Of a stretch of DNA of 64,000 nt, positions 61,178 through 64,000 are shown piece after piece. The DNA comes from an uncultured Clostridia bacterium. GTDB taxonomy: Bacteria; Bacillota; Clostridia; Lachnospirales; Lachnospiraceae. The stretch is taken from contig CAOKDX010000007.1 in assembly GCA_948467395.1 (NCBI GenBank), positions 89,190 through 153,189 of the forward strand, read 5' to 3'. The translations under genes were made by a program, and so were the position numbers. Position 1 is the first letter of the stretch, and each line of letters begins with the position of its first letter. The notes beneath the pieces are model-generated. The model was not told the DNA's origin. It was given only the letters and a program-made list of their open reading frames with translations, and searched no databases.

Positions 61178-61767
61178 TTAACCCTCCTCTCCTCCAAATA
61201 TTGCGTTAATTTCCTCGTTGCGATCTTCCAAGTATTGCAGCATATAGGCGTGTGCGATCCGCTTTTTTCCATAGGGTAAATTGATGTACTCCCCTATTTT
61301 CCAATGTAAAAACCGATAGTGTAGGTAATCAAACTGTACCTCGCTATCGGTTTCAATTAGTTTTTTACTTCCTTGTCTACCTCGTCTGCGTCAATGTTAA
61401 AGCCCGCCATTTTATTAACTTCCGCTGCAATGGTGTTTGTTTCTCCTTTGAAAAGTTTTAGTGCTGCCTGCGCCGGTGTCGCTACTCCAAGATGTTTCAT
61501 TAGATCCGCGTCCTTTAACGGTGGATCCACGACTGCTGCCGCCACAATCAAGCTGTTTGTTTCAAGCGTCTTTGTGATAATCGGGTTTCCGTCGTCGTCC
61601 AATCCGCTTGCGGATAATTCTAAGATTTCCTGCGGATCGACGCTCTGTATTGTAACAGTTGCTTTTTCTCCCAGAATTTCAGACAGCATTTTACTTTTCA
61701 TTTCCTTTGTTTTCTTTTTGTTAAATTCTCCGCTGTCGATTTTCATTAACTTTTCTACTAAATTCAT
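61178..61767 (-). CDS. Tail assembly chaperone, -1 frameshift product (gpGT-like)
   Basis: At the 0-frame end GTA AAA AAC TAA the slippery heptamer AAAAAAC (A AAA AAC; plus-strand 61360-61366) allows a -1 shift into a 60-codon open frame (CTA ATT GAA ... GAG GGT) ending at TAA 61178-61180, four bases before the tape-measure start. The extension (LIETDSEVQF..., HYRFLHWKIGEY, AHAYMLQYLEDR) has no own start or ribosome site. The arrangement equals gpG/gpGT of lambda and XkdN/XkdO-type pairs. Total about 195 residues. Confidence 0.85.
61357..61767 (-). CDS. Tail assembly chaperone, 0-frame product (XkdN-like, gpG-like)
   Basis: 136 residues. Phage chaperone XkdN-type fold: KKTKEMKSKMLSEILGEKA, ILELSASGLDDDG. 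It binds the tape measure before tube polymerisation. Ends at a slippery site that yields the longer form. ATG 61767 with GGAGG upstream. Confidence 0.9.
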   Translation of the reverse strand: MNLVEKLMKIDSGEFNKKKTKEMKSKMLSEILGEKATVTIQSVDPQEILELSASGLDDDGNPIITKTLETNSLIVAAAVVDPPLKDADLMKHLGVATPAQAALKLFKGETNTIAAEVNKMAGFNIDADEVDKEVKN

Positions 61768-61793
61768 TGTTCTACCTCCGTTTTTTTTGCATT

Positions 61794-61826
61794 AAAAAAG
61801 GGCTATGCCTGCCGCGTAGCCCTTTC
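61794..61826 (-). terminator. Intra-operon terminator between tube and chaperone genes
   Basis: Minus-strand AAGGGCTA / TAGCCCTTTTTT stem-loop with a T-run between tail tube and chaperone genes. It could lower chaperone expression relative to the highly expressed sheath and tube. Confidence 0.85.
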
Positions 61827-61839
61827 GTTGATTTGTTTA

Positions 61840-62268
61840 TTAAATAGTTTCCAAAAGCTCCCAACTGTCAAACGTAAACCCATAAGAACGCTCGCCCATT
61901 TTACCGCTCTCAAAATCTGTCAAAATCATCTTATCAAGAACGCAATTATAAAACGCTATTCTTTCCGCTCCGATTGCGTCGGGATCGTCTACGTTGGTAA
62001 TAATTGTATGTGTCGCTGTTTTTCCTGCTTTTAACGCCTCCTGCTCCTTTTTCATAACAGTGCTGTTAATGTGGTGGATCTTAAATTCTCCCTTTGGCTC
62101 CAAGCCGGTAATTTTTTGCCCCTCAATCATCTTGCAAACCTGCTGCACTGCCGTTTTTTTATAACTTACCTCCGCTTTACATGAGATCGTTTCTGCCATG
62201 TACTCGCCGTCATACCAAATTTGCCCCCATGTGCCGCTAATTACCTGTTCTGGCTTAAATTCTTTCAT
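61840..62268 (-). CDS. Phage tail tube protein (XkdM-like)
   Basis: 142 residues. Beta-rich with GTWGQIWYDGEYMAETISC and YGFTFDSWELLE ends, as in XkdM tubes. Forms the inner tube of the contractile tail inside the sheath. Located between sheath and chaperone as standard. Confidence 0.93.
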   Translation of the reverse strand: MKEFKPEQVISGTWGQIWYDGEYMAETISCKAEVSYKKTAVQQVCKMIEGQKITGLEPKGEFKIHHINSTVMKKEQEALKAGKTATHTIITNVDDPDAIGAERIAFYNCVLDKMILTDFESGKMGERSYGFTFDSWELLETI

Positions 62269-62285
62269 TTTGTCGTTACCTCCTT

Positions 62286-63428
62286 TTAGATTGCAATAGG
62301 CAAGTCAACATCTTCCATAGCGTCTAATATGGTTACATTACCTTTTAAGTACACTTTAGATCCGGTTCCTAACTTTGCTATTGCTGTGTCGTCCATTGCT
62401 GCTAACTGCTCCTCGGTATATTTCCCCCTGCTGATGTGGTACGTCCTCAAAGCGTCTATATCAAAAGTTACCTCGTAATCCGTATCTATGATTTCGTCCA
62501 TAGATAACTGTTTGAGATAACCTTTAATTGCTGTAATCAGCACACATTTGTTATCATAGCTGTTTGGGAATTTTCCTAAATAGCTGTCCTGCGCCGTCTT
62601 TGTAATGTCGTCTGCTATCAGATCCATAGCGTCTACAATTTTAATCTTTTTGTAACTGTCGCCTTTTCCTTGCACCGTCGTTACAAAGCTGTTTACCGCT
62701 CTTACCGTTTTGACTTTTTCGCCGTCGTAGAAAATAATAAATTCGCCTTTGCTTACCGGCGTGTCAATATCTTCTAATCTTGTGCAATCGTCCAATTCTG
62801 ACATTGGCGCATACGTCGCCGAAATCTGTAACGGTGTCCCGGCAATAAGCCCGGCAATTCTGCCGCAATACTGTTCACAATTATATTCTGTCGTGATCCG
62901 CTCTACACTTCCGTCTTTCTGTGTAATGTCCTCTGCGAACACATTTTTATCAATCGTGTAATTGATAATTCCCTCATGGTCTGCCGGTGTATGCGGCAAC
63001 ACTGCCTTAATTCTCTTTTTCTTTTCCCTCATGGTTTTAATCCATGCGGCGATCTCCTGCGCCTTTCCGTCTGTTGACACGGTGGGAATTGCCAAATAAT
63101 CAAATTTGATGGTTTCCCATGCTTTTAACGCGGCTGTGTATGCCTCGTCTACATTCGCTCCCTCCTCGTCTACGCCCATGCCATACACCAAAACTTTAAT
63201 AGGCGTCGTCTGGTAGCCGATAAGTGCTAACTTAATCTGCTCCTTTGTAACGTCCGCTATCCCACTTGGAATATCGCCTGGGCTTGTAATCGTGATAGGG
63301 TTTACCATAGGCATTACAAAGGTGTCTTTTACGCCCAATAATACAATACCTCTGGATCCTCTTTCGATTGCGCTTTTAGCCCTTTCGATAAAGGAAATGT
63401 TAATTTCCGGTGCTTTAATATCGCTCAT
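62286..63428 (-). CDS. Phage tail sheath protein (XkdK-like)
   Basis: 380 residues. N-terminal PEINISFIERAKSAIERGSRG and C-terminal IDALRTYHISRGKYTEEQL. It forms the contractile outer tail, so the phage is a myophage. ATG 63428 with GAGGAGG nine bases upstream was favoured over the frame start at 63524, which would overlap the previous gene. Confidence 0.94.
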   Translation of the reverse strand: MSDIKAPEINISFIERAKSAIERGSRGIVLLGVKDTFVMPMVNPITITSPGDIPSGIADVTKEQIKLALIGYQTTPIKVLVYGMGVDEEGANVDEAYTAALKAWETIKFDYLAIPTVSTDGKAQEIAAWIKTMREKKKRIKAVLPHTPADHEGIINYTIDKNVFAEDITQKDGSVERITTEYNCEQYCGRIAGLIAGTPLQISATYAPMSELDDCTRLEDIDTPVSKGEFIIFYDGEKVKTVRAVNSFVTTVQGKGDSYKKIKIVDAMDLIADDITKTAQDSYLGKFPNSYDNKCVLITAIKGYLKQLSMDEIIDTDYEVTFDIDALRTYHISRGKYTEEQLAAMDDTAIAKLGTGSKVYLKGNVTILDAMEDVDLPIAI

Positions 63429-63429
63429 G

Positions 63430-63873
63430 TTATGCCTCCTCTGTTTTTGATAAATTAAAATCCATTTCCCCGGCTGTTTCTCCCTCCGGTTCTGTGGTTG
63501 TGTTTTCGTAAAACTCAAAATCAACTGATATTTGCAAAATATCTTCTTTTTGCCCTATATAATCGTGGGTTATTTCTCCTACTGTTAATCTCCTGTCCTG
63601 CACAGTAAAAACCATGCCGAAAGCCTCTTTTACCGTGTCTACAAGCTGTAGTTGCTGCAATTCGTCTGGCGCCTCTTGAAAATATGTTATTTTCAGTGTA
63701 AAACCCGATTTTGCAAAATCTCTTGTTTCTCTCTGAAATGGCTTTGATATAATTTCAATAAATAAAGAGGGCGTTGTATAGCCCTCTGTAATCTCTTTGC
63801 CGTATATTTTCAATCCGGTAGCGTTTTTTAACAACTCATTTGCTGCCGTTTTTATTGCTGCTTGGGATAACAT
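63430..63873 (-). CDS. Tail terminator-type protein (DUF6838-like)
   Basis: 147 residues. Alpha/beta protein (TTPSLFIEIISKPFQRETRD, QQLQLVDTVKEAFG, VDFEFYENT) fitting the phage tail terminator/DUF6838 group, which caps the tail and connects to the head. It is located directly before the sheath. Start overlaps the previous stop (TAATG). Confidence 0.75.
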   Translation of the reverse strand: MLSQAAIKTAANELLKNATGLKIYGKEITEGYTTPSLFIEIISKPFQRETRDFAKSGFTLKITYFQEAPDELQQLQLVDTVKEAFGMVFTVQDRRLTVGEITHDYIGQKEDILQISVDFEFYENTTTEPEGETAGEMDFNLSKTEEA

Positions 63874-64000
63874 TATAAATCATGCCTCCTTAATGCCTCG
63901 TCGCATAATTTTTCAAAGCGTTCCGGCACTTTACTTTCATACTCATTTTGATGTTGTATCATAATACTTGACACTTCCACTTCACGGATATATAAATAAA
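63873..64000 (-). CDS. 3' end of a head-tail connector-region gene
   Basis: The last 42 codons of an open frame that enters from the right edge (…EVEVSSIMIQHQNEYESK…CDEALRRHDL) and stops at TAA 63873-63875 overlapping the tail terminator start. Too little is present for identification; position suggests an HK97-gp10-like or minor capsid protein. Confidence 0.6.
   Translation of the reverse strand, partial: YLYIREVEVSSIMIQHQNEYESKVPERFEKLCDEALRRHDL

Larger units (their letters stand above)
46704..64000 (-). mobile_element. Prophage with contractile PBSX-like tail, left part
   Basis: An AT-richer block in which all recognised genes are on the minus strand and follow PBSX/myophage order: tail terminator, sheath, tube, chaperone, tape measure, LysM, XkdQ, XkdR, XkdS, baseplate J, DUF2313, fibre proteins, DGR, holin, endolysin, then an IS30-family transposase at the left edge. 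Capsid, packaging and lysogeny genes would lie right of the window. The exact end is not visible; it must be between 46704 and 46876. Confidence 0.92.

Noticed and set aside
1-64000. tRNA or rRNA genes and CRISPR arrays
   Set aside because: None was recognised on reading both strands, although without a covariance-model search a lone tRNA could be missed.

Overview
This is a 64 kb piece of the chromosome of a spore-forming Clostridia bacterium, most likely a Lachnospiraceae. It carries a complete spoIIIA operon, a T-box-controlled pheST operon, SpoIID-like and VanY-like wall proteins, and the Firmicutes order spoIIIA - asp23 - nusB - xseAB - ispA - dxs - tlyA - nadK - argR. The species cannot be named from this sequence alone.

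Layout. 1-2.9 kb: pheT (cut by the window edge) and pheS behind a T-box leader. 2.9-15.5 kb: an ECF sigma factor with its membrane anti-sigma partner, azlCD, a YihY membrane protein, a SpoIID-like protein, fabH, a small DnaJ/DUF5685 cluster, a CDF cation exporter and an ibrA/ibrB-like pair. 15.5-25.1 kb: a TetR-controlled ABC exporter, a DUF3892 protein, a sensor kinase/response regulator with a VanY carboxypeptidase downstream, a truncated response regulator fused to a foreign gene end, and a second ABC exporter. 25.2-33.1 kb: two zinc-ribbon membrane proteins, gpmI, a chemoreceptor, an acyl-CoA synthetase, a HAD phosphatase and an SGNH hydrolase. 33.2-45.9 kb: the long minus-strand block of translation, isoprenoid, DNA-repair and sporulation genes listed above. 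46.2 kb: a small lipoprotein gene, the last clear host gene.

From about 46.7 kb to the right edge the sequence is an AT-richer prophage with a contractile, PBSX-like tail, transcribed leftwards: tail terminator, sheath, tube, chaperone with a programmed -1 frameshift, tape measure, LysM and baseplate proteins, tail-fibre-type proteins, a diversity-generating retroelement (DGR), holin, endolysin, and at the extreme left a ribbon-helix-helix protein and an IS30-family transposase. Head and replication genes would lie beyond the window. No tyrosine or serine integrase is seen, so the transposase may be the integration enzyme (inference).

The most notable system is the DGR. A 130 bp template repeat (51955-52084) and a 130 bp variable repeat (52761-52890) align without gaps and differ at 14 positions, all of which are adenines on the template coding strand. 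The reverse transcriptase, an Avd-like accessory protein, a stem-loop just past the variable repeat and a DUF6273/C-type-lectin-like target gene are all in place. The system would diversify the tip of a tail protein and so probably the host range of the phage. Other points of interest are the tail-chaperone frameshift, a 41-residue hydrophobic ORF flanked by a perfect 12 bp inverted repeat (type I toxin-like), repeat units in a baseplate protein, and the broken response regulator.
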